A program made the position numbers and the translations under genes. A stretch of 64,000 nt of DNA from an uncultured Ruminococcus sp. (GTDB lineage Bacteria > Bacillota > Clostridia > Oscillospirales > Ruminococcaceae): contig CADAES010000003.1 in assembly GCA_902786975.1 (NCBI GenBank), forward strand, positions 1-64,000, in the 5' to 3' direction. Below are positions 51,513 through 59,608 of the stretch, piece by piece (the first letter of the stretch is position 1; every line of letters starts with the position of its first letter). The notes under the pieces are model-generated. The model was not told the origin of the DNA. It searched no databases and saw only the letters and a program-made list of their open reading frames with translations.

Positions 51513-52385
51513 TTGGATATAAAAGGACTTATCGATTGTCACACTCACTGTAAATTTTCACCCGACGGGCGGGACGAGCCCTCGGAGCTTGTAAAAAGCG
51601 CACAGCAGCTCGATCTCAAAGCTATTGCTATAACCGACCACTGTGAGTGCAATACCTGGTTTGAGCCGGAGCATTACGGCATCGACAGCAGCAAAGCCGA
51701 TGCGGACGATATAATAATGTATAACTGCAAAAGCTTCCACCTTGCAAGCATTCAGCCTATGAAAGAGCTTGTGCGGCAAAGCTTCGGCGAGCTTGCTGTT
51801 ATACACGGCGTAGAGCTGGGACAGCCGCTTCAGGCGCCCGAAATAGCCGATGAGATAGTCGGTGATGAGGAGCTTGATTATGTTATAGGCTCGCTGCATA
51901 ACAATTCGGGAATGCTTGATTTTTACTATCTAAGATTTGATGAGATGTCACCTCAGCAGATAAACAGCCTGCTCGGAGATTATTTTGAGCAGGTGCTTCA
52001 GATGTGCGAATGGGGAGCATTCGATATACTTGGACACCTCACCTATCCGTTGAGGTATATTTGCGGAAAATACAATATCAGCGTAGATACGGACTGCTAT
52101 AAGGATACAATAGTGCAGATCTTCAAAACGCTGATATCAAATAACAAAGGCATAGAGATAAACACATCGGGGCTTTTCACCGACTTGAAAAAGACGATGC
52201 CCGATGCGAAGCTTGTAAAGCTTTATAGGGAACTTGGGGGAGAGATCATATCCATAGGCTCAGATGCACACTGCGCCGAAGATGTCGGCAGGGGAGCCGC
52301 ACTTGGAGCAGAGCTTGCAAAGGAATGTGGATTTGATCGGGCAGCATATTTCATTAAGCACAAACCTGTTTTTGTAAAACTCTGA
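51513..52385 (+). CDS. PHP-domain phosphoesterase (histidinol-phosphatase-like)
   Basis: A 290-residue PHP protein with a TTG start (51513; AGGGGTGAG upstream). Metal ligands: LIDCHTHCKFSPDGRDEPSE (HTH), AITDHCECN, GVELGQP (Glu), YVIGSLHNNS (His), ILGHLTYPLRY and SIGSDAHCAEDVGRG (DxH). The arrangement fits HisK-type histidinol phosphatases, but no his genes are near, and many such proteins act on other phosphomonoesters. Its operon partner is a TIM-barrel isomerase. Confidence 0.88.
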   Translation: MDIKGLIDCHTHCKFSPDGRDEPSELVKSAQQLDLKAIAITDHCECNTWFEPEHYGIDSSKADADDIIMYNCKSFHLASIQPMKELVRQSFGELAVIHGVELGQPLQAPEIADEIVGDEELDYVIGSLHNNSGMLDFYYLRFDEMSPQQINSLLGDYFEQVLQMCEWGAFDILGHLTYPLRYICGKYNISVDTDCYKDTIVQIFKTLISNNKGIEINTSGLFTDLKKTMPDAKLVKLYRELGGEIISIGSDAHCAEDVGRGAALGAELAKECGFDRAAYFIKHKPVFVKL

Positions 52386-52386
52386 G

Positions 52387-52404
52387 ATCGGGTAAGTACC
52401 CGAT
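52387..52404. repeat. Perfect short inverted repeat
   Basis: ATCGGGTA (52387-52394), AG, TACCCGAT (52397-52404). No T-run follows, so it is a weak terminator at best; it lies 23 nt before the start of the giant surface protein and could be an operator. Confidence 0.45.
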
Positions 52405-52426
52405 AATATGAAAAAGGAGTATGAGT

Positions 52427-55400
52427 ATGTTCAAAAAATTCATTTCAGCCGCAATGGCACTGTGCCTTTTGTTCGGCTCAGCAGCAGCCCTCCCCGAAAA
52501 CTATGTTTTCAATGAAACATCTATCACAGCGAGTGCAGATGATACAAAGTATTTTAATTTTTCATTGCAATCAGACGGAACATATGAGATAACTAATCTT
52601 CAAAGAGCATCAACTGATACTTATCCCGCAACATTGACTGTTCCTTCTCAGTATAATGGAAAGAATGTTACAAAGGTTTGTCTTGTCTCATTAAAACCGA
52701 ATACAACGACAACAAAAATAATAATTCCTGATACCGTTACCTCACTTTCAGATAGTGCTTTTGAAGGCTTGCAGGGATTGACAACGATGACAATACCATC
52801 GAGTGTTAAATCCATAGGTAACTCACTATTCCAAGGTTGCAAAAAGCTGGAAAGCGTAACTTTTGAGGGTGATTTAACCTCCCTTGGAACAAATATGTTC
52901 AACAACTGTACATCTTTGAAATCATTTAGTGTTCCAAACGGAGTTAAGAGTGTTGGTGATGCAACATTTAGTAATTGTACCAGTCTTACTTCAGTTTCTA
53001 TCCCAGCAAGTGTTACCAGTATCTCCTTGAATGCATTTGGCAAGATCACGGTAAAAAACGGTAGTATAACAAGTAATACTGCTTGTACTGCATTAAAAAC
53101 TATAAATGTTGACAGCAATAATGCTAATTATTCATCAGTAAATGGTGTTCTATATAATAAGGCAAAGTCTCAGCTCTTATATTGTCCTTATGCGATAACT
53201 TCGTTAACTATTCCCGGTACTGTCACTGATATACCAGACAGAGCATTTTACGCATATTATAATTTATCAACTTTGGAATTAAAAAGCGGAGTAAAAACGA
53301 TAGGCGAAGAAGCGTTCTGTTATTGTAAAAATCTCAAAAATGTTACTTTGCCGGATACTATAACAACTGTTGGAAAATATGCTTTTGCAGGCTGTGGATT
53401 TAACGAAATAACTATACCGTCAAAGAGTATTTCCATATACACGCACGCATTCGGTTATACCAGTAATGATTCAAAGATAAGTGGCTTTACTATCAAGGGC
53501 TATACTGGTTCTCCTGTTCAGACCTATGCTTCAAATAACAGCTTCGCATTTGTATCTATCGGCACAACTACCTGTGAACATACATATGGTGCGCCAACCA
53601 GCTGGAACTGGTCGAGTAATCATAGCACGTGCACTGCTGTATTCACCTGCTCTAAGTGCAGTACTACAAAGAATGTTACCGCTAATGTAACAACATCTAC
53701 AACAGATGCTAAATGTACGACAACCGGTAAAAAAACGTATACAGCCAACGCATCACTCAATGGTACAAACTATACAACAAATTACGTTGAAACTATTAAT
53801 GCAAAAGGTCACAGCTGGAAAACGCCCGGTTCGTCAGACTGGACATGGTCGGGATATGCATCTGCTACCTGTAAGTTCACCTGTTCGGAATGCGGTACTT
53901 CAAAGAATGTAACTGCAAACATTACTAAAAGCACGACCGAGCCAACCTGTTCAGCAGAGGGAAAGACAGTTTACACAGCTACCGCAACCGTTACAAACAA
54001 CAGCAAGACAGCGACCTCCACAAAGACACAGACACTTGATAAGACATCACATACCTACGCAATTTCTGGCTGGAGCTGGAGCGGATATACCAGCGCAACA
54101 GCGACCTTCAAGTGCAAGAACTGTACTGCCACGCAGACCGCTTCGGGCAATTCGACCGTAACATCGAGCAAGGCTGCGACCTGTGAATCAACAGGCTATA
54201 AGGTGCATACCGTTACCGTTAATTTCAACGGAACAAATTACAGCGATAACAAAACAGAGACCCTTGCAAAGACGGGTCACAACTGGAACTCTCCGTCATA
54301 CTCCTGGTCAAAAGACAAAAAGACCTGCACAGCTAAGAGAGTGTGCAAGACTAACAGCAGCCACTATGAGTCGGAGACCGTAAATACCACATCTATTGTA
54401 AAGACACCTGCGACCTGCTCGGCAATGGGAACACATACCTATACCGCAGTGTTCAACAATTCCGCATTTGCAAAGCAGACAACCGATTATCAGGATATCC
54501 CCGCAACAGGTCATAGCTGGGAATTTACCGGCTTTACCTGGACAGGCTACACCAAAGCAAGCGCTAACTTCAAGTGCTCAAAATGCCAGGGTACAACTTC
54601 TGTACAGGCTAACTCCGAGGTAACTTCAAGCAAGGCAGCTGCCTGTGATACATCGGGATATAATGTTTATACCGTAAAGGCCACATTCGACGGAAAACAG
54701 TATACCGATTCAAGGACCGAGACTATCGCGGCAAAGGGTCACAACTGGGGCGCACCGACTTATGAATGGCTCCCCAACAGCAGCGAATCAAAATACGACT
54801 GCAAAGCTACAAGGGTCTGCCGCAACGATAATTCGCATACCGAGACCGTAACTGCCGTGTCCGTTACAAGCCAGGTGGTTACCCCGGCTACCGAAACGTC
54901 ATGGGGCACACGCAAGTATACAGCAGTTTTCAAGGACAGCACAACATATCCGACTCAGTATAAGGAAGAAGCTATACCGCCGAAAAATCACAATCATAAT
55001 TACAGCACAACTCCTACCGGCTGGAACTGGCACGCTGACAGCAAGCAGGCAACTGCATCTGCATATTTCAAATGTACAGGCTGCTCCGAATCGGTAGTTG
55101 TAAATGCGACCGTAACATCGGAGATATCCGTTCAGCCGACCTGTGTTAAGGAAGGAAAGAAGGTATACACAGCTACAGTTACCTATAACGGCAATACATT
55201 TACCGATAAAATGTCCGTTGCACTCAGCGCTAAGGGACATAACTACACAGTTAAAGAGTGGGTCTGGGACGGCGTTAAAACCGCTACCGCAATTATCGTC
55301 TGCAAGAATGACTCCTCCGAATCGTTCAAAAGATCGACCTCGACCATAAGCGTTAAAACTACTCCTGCGACCTGTGAAAAGGCTGGCACAAAGGTCTATA

Positions 55401-57025
55401 CAGCAAAGGTAAGCTTCGACGGAAAGACCTTCACGGGCACCAAGAAAGTAACTGTCAAAGCCCTCGGCCACGATTGGAAGGCTTCGATCTGGACATGGGC
55501 AAAGGACAATAAGTCCTGCACAGTCAAGTTCGTGTGTGCAAACGATAAGACTCATACCACCACGAAAAAGACAACCAACATCACCGTAAAGACTACAGCT
55601 GCTACCTGTACAACAGCAGGCAAGAAGGTCTATACCGCAAAGATAACGCTGAACGGAAAGACCTACACCAATTCCAAGACAGTAACTCTGAAAGCAAAAG
55701 GTCACAGCTGGAACGCTTCGACCTGGACGTGGGCTAAGGATAATAAGTCCTGCACAGTCAAGTTCGTGTGCGCAAACAACAAATCGCACACCAAGACAGT
55801 AAAGACCACGAAAATAACCGTAAAGACCACGGCTGCTACCTGCACAAAGGCAGGCAAGAAAGTCTATACCGCAAAGGCAACGCTTAACGGCAAGACCTAT
55901 ACAAAGACCAAGACAGTAACTATCAAAGCCCTCGGGCATAAGTTCAGTGCATGGAAGACAACATCATTCAATGTCGATAAGAAAACTGCGGCGCAGACAA
56001 GAAAATGTACCCGTGGCGACAAGACCGAAAAGCGCACGCTGAAAAATGCTATCGTCCGCTTCGCAGGAAGCAACAGAGCAGAGACCGCCGCACTTATCTC
56101 AAATGCAGGCAAGAGTGGAATGTATAAGACCGCAAGTACAGTTATTCTTGCAACAGGCTTCGATTTCCACGACGCCCTTGCAGCAGTTCCTCTCGCAAGC
56201 GCTTACAATGCGCCGCTTCTGCTCGCTGACAGAGATAACCTCTCCGATAAGACTATCGCAGAGATCAAACGCCTCAAAGCCAAGACGGTCATCGTAGTCG
56301 CAACCACTACCGCTAAAGACCAGAACGGCAATAAGGCCGCTATCGGAGATAATGTCTATAAGCAGCTCAAAGCCTTGAAGGTAACTACCGTCAAGCTTAC
56401 CGGCAAGACCTATTACGAGACTGCAAAGAAGGTCGCTGACAGGCTCAAAGCAAAGACGAAGAAAGCCCCGACAAGTGTGTTCATCACAACCAATAAGAAC
56501 TATGCAGACGCACTTTCGGCTTCTCCTGTAGCAGCAGCCCTCAAAGCACCTATCCTCTACGTTGACCCCAAGGCAAAGCTTAATTCCGTAACGAAGAAAT
56601 ACCTCACAAGCATTAAGTCGAGCGTCAAGAAAGTATATATCGCAGGCGGCGTGAACGCAGTTTCAAAGAACGTCGAAAAGGAAGTGCTTTCAGCACTCGG
56701 CAAAAAGTCCGCAACACGCTTCGCAGGCGGCAACAGATACGAGACCTGCGTGAAGATCAACAAGACATTTGCGAAAACTCTGACAGGGAAGTCCCTGTGT
56801 ATCGCAAAGGGCTATAACTTCCCGGACGCACTTGCAGGCGGCGTGTTCGCAGCAAAGATCAAAGCTCCGCTGTTCCTGGCTGATAAGCTCGACGCAAAGG
56901 CAACTATCAGCAAGACACAGTCAAGCTACCTCAAATCAAAGAACCCGAGCAAGCTTTACATCTTCGGCGGCGAAACAGCCGTACCGACACAGCTTGTAAA
57001 GACTATCGCAAAGGCAAGCGTATAA
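52427..57025 (+). CDS. Giant surface protein: BspA-type LRRs, Cys-pair repeats, CWB2 anchor
   Basis: A 1532-residue exported protein. Signal peptide: FISAAMALCLLFGSAAALPE. Residues ~60-370 are BspA-type leucine-rich repeats (SLKSFSVPNGVKSVGDATFS pattern). Residues ~380-1180 hold ten ~75-residue repeats, each beginning with G-H-x-W or similar, a W-x-W core and a Cys pair, later AATCT.AGKKVYTAK.TLNGK units. The last ~330 residues are three cell-wall-binding type 2 repeats (RFAGSNRAETAALIS; RFAGGNRYETCVKI), which anchor to wall polymers non-covalently. Likely an adhesin. ATG 52427 (7 nt after AAGGAG) is chosen over ATG 52421. The LRR section is visibly more A+T-rich than the rest. Confidence 0.92.
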   Translation: MFKKFISAAMALCLLFGSAAALPENYVFNETSITASADDTKYFNFSLQSDGTYEITNLQRASTDTYPATLTVPSQYNGKNVTKVCLVSLKPNTTTTKIIIPDTVTSLSDSAFEGLQGLTTMTIPSSVKSIGNSLFQGCKKLESVTFEGDLTSLGTNMFNNCTSLKSFSVPNGVKSVGDATFSNCTSLTSVSIPASVTSISLNAFGKITVKNGSITSNTACTALKTINVDSNNANYSSVNGVLYNKAKSQLLYCPYAITSLTIPGTVTDIPDRAFYAYYNLSTLELKSGVKTIGEEAFCYCKNLKNVTLPDTITTVGKYAFAGCGFNEITIPSKSISIYTHAFGYTSNDSKISGFTIKGYTGSPVQTYASNNSFAFVSIGTTTCEHTYGAPTSWNWSSNHSTCTAVFTCSKCSTTKNVTANVTTSTTDAKCTTTGKKTYTANASLNGTNYTTNYVETINAKGHSWKTPGSSDWTWSGYASATCKFTCSECGTSKNVTANITKSTTEPTCSAEGKTVYTATATVTNNSKTATSTKTQTLDKTSHTYAISGWSWSGYTSATATFKCKNCTATQTASGNSTVTSSKAATCESTGYKVHTVTVNFNGTNYSDNKTETLAKTGHNWNSPSYSWSKDKKTCTAKRVCKTNSSHYESETVNTTSIVKTPATCSAMGTHTYTAVFNNSAFAKQTTDYQDIPATGHSWEFTGFTWTGYTKASANFKCSKCQGTTSVQANSEVTSSKAAACDTSGYNVYTVKATFDGKQYTDSRTETIAAKGHNWGAPTYEWLPNSSESKYDCKATRVCRNDNSHTETVTAVSVTSQVVTPATETSWGTRKYTAVFKDSTTYPTQYKEEAIPPKNHNHNYSTTPTGWNWHADSKQATASAYFKCTGCSESVVVNATVTSEISVQPTCVKEGKKVYTATVTYNGNTFTDKMSVALSAKGHNYTVKEWVWDGVKTATAIIVCKNDSSESFKRSTSTISVKTTPATCEKAGTKVYTAKVSFDGKTFTGTKKVTVKALGHDWKASIWTWAKDNKSCTVKFVCANDKTHTTTKKTTNITVKTTAATCTTAGKKVYTAKITLNGKTYTNSKTVTLKAKGHSWNASTWTWAKDNKSCTVKFVCANNKSHTKTVKTTKITVKTTAATCTKAGKKVYTAKATLNGKTYTKTKTVTIKALGHKFSAWKTTSFNVDKKTAAQTRKCTRGDKTEKRTLKNAIVRFAGSNRAETAALISNAGKSGMYKTASTVILATGFDFHDALAAVPLASAYNAPLLLADRDNLSDKTIAEIKRLKAKTVIVVATTTAKDQNGNKAAIGDNVYKQLKALKVTTVKLTGKTYYETAKKVADRLKAKTKKAPTSVFITTNKNYADALSASPVAAALKAPILYVDPKAKLNSVTKKYLTSIKSSVKKVYIAGGVNAVSKNVEKEVLSALGKKSATRFAGGNRYETCVKINKTFAKTLTGKSLCIAKGYNFPDALAGGVFAAKIKAPLFLADKLDAKATISKTQSSYLKSKNPSKLYIFGGETAVPTQLVKTIAKASV

Positions 57026-57031
57026 CAATAA

Positions 57032-57066
57032 AGACCTCTCGAATTTATCGGGAGGTCTGTTTATTT
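57032..57066 (+). terminator. Terminator of the giant surface protein gene
   Basis: AGACCTCTCGA (57032-57042) pairs with TCGGGAGGTCT (57048-57058) with one mismatch or wobble, then GTTTATTT. Confidence 0.82.
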
Positions 57067-57175
57067 AGAAGCAAGAGCGCTTCGCTTTTCAGAGGCAAGA
57101 GGCAAGAAATTGGTCTTTAACGGACAATTCTGCCTTTATAGCCCTTGTTTCTTGTCTCTAATTATCTTGCTTCTA
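57066..57175. repeat. Purine-rich intergenic element with inverted ends
   Basis: TAGAAGCAAGA (57066-57076) is matched by TCTTGCTTCTA (57165-57175), and the inner AGAGGCAAGAGGCAAGAAA (57091-57109) is roughly mirrored by TTTCTTGTCTCT (57148-57159). Related AGAGGTAAGAAG units occur at 62873-63017. It looks like a small non-autonomous or intergenic repeat. The rest of 57176-57274 holds a G/C-rich stretch I cannot interpret and no gene. Confidence 0.6.
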
Positions 57176-57274
57176 GTAGGGGGGCTTTCCGGTCGCCCCA
57201 AAAGCGTCAGACGGACGGTTTACCCCATTCGGGCAATCATTTTGATTTGTATTGCTTTTTCTCTAAATAAAATC

Positions 57275-57309
57275 GGCTCGCCCGATACATTAGATGTATC
57301 GGGCGAGCC
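57275..57309 (-). terminator. Long perfect hairpin, terminator of the SipW-type secreted protein gene
   Basis: GGCTCGCCCGATACAT (57275-57290), TAG, ATGTATCGGGCGAGCC (57294-57309): 16 perfect pairs. On the reverse strand GATTTTATTT follows. It lies 45 nt after the stop of the reverse gene at 57354. Confidence 0.82.
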
Positions 57310-57353
57310 TCGGCTATTATTAGGTTTCGCTAATGTTTAGCGTTGTGGGTTAA

Positions 57354-58355
57354 TTAAAACTCGTTATTTGAAATATCAGAAGGAGCTGTCTCAATAGTTT
57401 CAAGACTAAAGGTGACATCTACTTTGAGGTCATCGAGTGTGGTTGTAATCTTATCTGACTGACAATTATCATCTTCACCCTCGAACCAGAGATATACGTC
57501 AACTTCTGTTCCATCACCCGTAGTTCCAGGAAGAGATTTAAGTGCGGTAAAAGTCTTTGCATTAGTTGCAAAAGCATCAACAGGTAAATTGGTGATAGTC
57601 TGTTCAGCTCCAGTACCAGTTACACCTGTACAAGCAAAATACTGTGCGCTAGTACTATCAGAACCATATACAGGAGCATAGATGTACATCTTTCCACCAA
57701 TCTTGACACCTACACGCAGTGCCTTATTCAAATCTGCAGAACCAGGAGTTGAGGGCTGTGTGACAGCAACTTCCTTAATAGCTACATTCTGAGCTCCAAC
57801 TGTTCTTGCAAGTGTAAGTCCAGTATCATTTGATACTCTCAAATAATACTTATACATTACATAGTATGCAGCATCTGTGCCTTTTCCATCATAGCCATCA
57901 GTTTTATCATTGTTCTTATAGTAAATGATGTTTTCTGCTTGTGAACCAGCAGTTGCTGCTGTTGACTGATTAGCCAAAGTCAATTGTTCATAGCCCGTAG
58001 CCGAAAGATTTGCATCTTTTTTGTCTTGAGTTGCTCCAGCCTCATCATTAGACTTTTTACTATTAGCATGAAACCAATTTGTACCATTCGTAGTAGATGT
58101 CGGGTAAAGAGCTGTTCCGGGAAGCTCTTTTGCAGTTGCAACATCATCCCAATTGGTATCATCTGCGGCAGCAACTTCATTGATAAGCAGACCACCTTCA
58201 GCTCTTGCCTTTACCTGCATATTGGTTGCCTGAACCGTCTTGTTCATAGTGAACCAAGCGAATGTCGATGAAACGAGCATTGCTGCGGAAACCGAGAGCA
58301 TTCCGACTGCACCTAACAGTTTCCTTTTGTTTGTTTTCTTCTTAGTATTAGTCAT
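57354..58355 (-). CDS. Secreted protein with SipW-type signal peptide (TasA/CalY-like)
   Basis: A 333-residue exported protein. The N-terminus (KRKLLGAVGMLSVSAAMLVS, STFAWFTMNKTVQATNMQVK) is the SipW-dependent signal type, with the AWFT motif just after the cleavage region, as in TasA-like amyloid fibre proteins and camelysin. The mature part is Ser/Thr/Asp/Asn-rich and beta-prone, with YYVMYKYYLRVSNDTG and a C-terminal VDVYLWFEGEDDNCQSDKIT. The last motif is shared with the protein at 59609. A SipW-type peptidase is encoded on the other side of the divergent promoter region. ATG 58355 follows AAGGGG. Likely a surface fibre or biofilm subunit; no enzyme motif seen. Confidence 0.8.
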   Translation of the reverse strand: MTNTKKKTNKRKLLGAVGMLSVSAAMLVSSTFAWFTMNKTVQATNMQVKARAEGGLLINEVAAADDTNWDDVATAKELPGTALYPTSTTNGTNWFHANSKKSNDEAGATQDKKDANLSATGYEQLTLANQSTAATAGSQAENIIYYKNNDKTDGYDGKGTDAAYYVMYKYYLRVSNDTGLTLARTVGAQNVAIKEVAVTQPSTPGSADLNKALRVGVKIGGKMYIYAPVYGSDSTSAQYFACTGVTGTGAEQTITNLPVDAFATNAKTFTALKSLPGTTGDGTEVDVYLWFEGEDDNCQSDKITTTLDDLKVDVTFSLETIETAPSDISNNEF

Positions 58356-58387
58356 AATAAATTCCCCTTTCCAAGAAATTAAATTTT

Positions 58388-58463
58388 CGGTCCGAGTCAA
58401 TAGCCGTGACCGAGACCGACGTTCCTCTTTAGGAAACCCAATAATAAGTTTTCCGTTTCCTTG
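58388..58463 (-). promoter_or_regulatory. Structured 5' leader of the SipW-type secreted protein gene
   Basis: Starting at the predicted transcript 5' end, AGGAAAC (58461-58455) pairs with GTTTCCT (58437-58431); then an 11-bp stem with opposed single bulges forms between 58418-58407 and 58399-58388 (CGGTC..CG..GTCA type arms). The ribosome site follows. Such a double hairpin could stabilise the mRNA or regulate it. No known class recognised. Confidence 0.5.
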
Positions 58464-58469
58464 TTTTAA

Positions 58470-58498
58470 AGTATACACAATCTGTGCTAATTTGTCAA
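58470..58498 (-). promoter_or_regulatory. Promoter of the SipW-type secreted protein gene
   Basis: Reverse strand TTGACA (58498-58493), 17-bp spacer, TATACT (58475-58470). Confidence 0.82.
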
Positions 58499-58509
58499 TA
58501 GAATTACGA

Positions 58510-58537
58510 AAATTTGTTTATTTAACAAAACAAATTT
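58510..58537. promoter_or_regulatory. Inverted repeat in the divergent promoter region
   Basis: AAATTTGTTT (58510-58519) and AAACAAATTT (58528-58537) are perfect inverted copies 8 bp apart, 12 bp upstream of the reverse -35 box and ~150 bp before the forward promoter. Candidate regulator site for the cluster. The rest of 58540-58686 is A+T-rich, and I see nothing else in it. Confidence 0.45.
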
Positions 58538-58686
58538 GGATAATGTATATTTTACCCCCTATCCTTTTTGTGCATTCTGTCAAAAAAACGTTTTCGATAA
58601 TTTTTGCGTGTGTTTGTTTTGTTTAAATATTATGCTTAATTGTGGGGAAAAATGCAGTTTTTTCGTGATATTTGTTCATAAATCGC

Positions 58687-58715
58687 TTGACAAATGCTTC
58701 AGATTTTAGTATAAT
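58687..58715 (+). promoter_or_regulatory. Promoter of the EAL-like/sipW/AAA operon
   Basis: TTGACA (58687-58692), 17-bp spacer, TATAAT (58710-58715): full consensus. Confidence 0.88.
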
Positions 58716-58768
58716 AATTACGAATAAATTATTATCTATTAACTTATGAATTGACAGAGGTGATAGGA

Positions 58769-59557
58769 TTGAAGCTCAAAAATACTGCGACTGTCGGCGG
58801 CCTGCGTGCTATGGAGCAGTACTTCCGTCCTATCGGCAACGTTCTTTCGGGCGAAACTATCGCTTTGCAGACCGCTTTCAGAATGAACAGCCCCTCTCGT
58901 GGCGTAATCTTCCCCAGCGAGTATATGCCCGTCCTGGAAGCCTACCCCGACCGTGCCGCCGAGTTTATGCCTCTGGTATTCTACCATTTGTACGACGCTA
59001 TCGAGAATTTTAAACAAAGGGATATCGAGTGCAGGTTCATAACCCTGCCGATGCCCGTCAGCTTTCTAAAACGTCCCGACGCCGTCACCGGTACGCTGGA
59101 ACTTGCCAAGGCTTTTCATATCCATACGGATACAGTCTGCTTTGAGCTTTCCTCGGCACTTTACAACGAGAGCGACGACTCCGCTTCAAAAGCGATGTTC
59201 GCTATGCAAAGGGAAGGCTTCACGTTCCTGCTCAATTCCTTCGGCGGCGAGGACAGCCCGACAATGCTTTTGTCAAATTTCCCCGTAGACTATGTTATGA
59301 TAAACGGGCTTTATACGACAGAAGCTATGCTCGGCGAAAGGCACGAGGGCTGGGTAAGGTCAGCTCTTAGCTATATTGCGAGCCTCAACTGCTCTGCGAT
59401 AGCTACCGAAGTTAAGAATTCGACACAGGGCGACAAGCTCTCGTCACTCGGCTGCGACTATTGCGTGGGCGAATATACCGGCGACTGGGTGCAGAGAAAA
59501 TATGTAAGACTCAGAACAGGAGACGAGGAAAACGATAATCAGCAGCCCCAAGAATGA
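58769..59557 (+). CDS. Degenerate EAL-domain protein
   Basis: A 262-residue protein with the overall plan of an EAL cyclic-di-GMP phosphodiesterase domain: YFRPIGNVLSGETIALQTAF matches the start (YQPIV...GEALLR), GVIFPSEYMPVLEAY matches the G-x-I-x-P-x-x-F-I-P region, REGFTFLLNSFGGEDSPTML matches G-x-x-I-A-I-D-D-F-G, and FPVDYVMINGLYT matches the D-x-x-K-I-D strand. The catalytic residues are mostly gone: the E of EAL is lost (IALQT), DDFG reads NSFG, and K-I-D reads M-I-N. So it should not hydrolyse c-di-GMP; it may sense a ligand or act as a protein partner. TTG 58769 lies 6 nt after GAGGTG. First gene of the operon. Confidence 0.7.
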   Translation: MKLKNTATVGGLRAMEQYFRPIGNVLSGETIALQTAFRMNSPSRGVIFPSEYMPVLEAYPDRAAEFMPLVFYHLYDAIENFKQRDIECRFITLPMPVSFLKRPDAVTGTLELAKAFHIHTDTVCFELSSALYNESDDSASKAMFAMQREGFTFLLNSFGGEDSPTMLLSNFPVDYVMINGLYTTEAMLGERHEGWVRSALSYIASLNCSAIATEVKNSTQGDKLSSLGCDYCVGEYTGDWVQRKYVRLRTGDEENDNQQPQE

Positions 59558-59608
59558 TTTACTATACTTTTATAATATAATAAAGAGGGAAAGGAGGTAT
59601 ATCTGCTT

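Noticed and set aside
54899..55939. A 346-codon reverse open frame
   Set aside because: It is antisense to the Cys-pair repeats of the giant surface protein and mirrors their periodicity.
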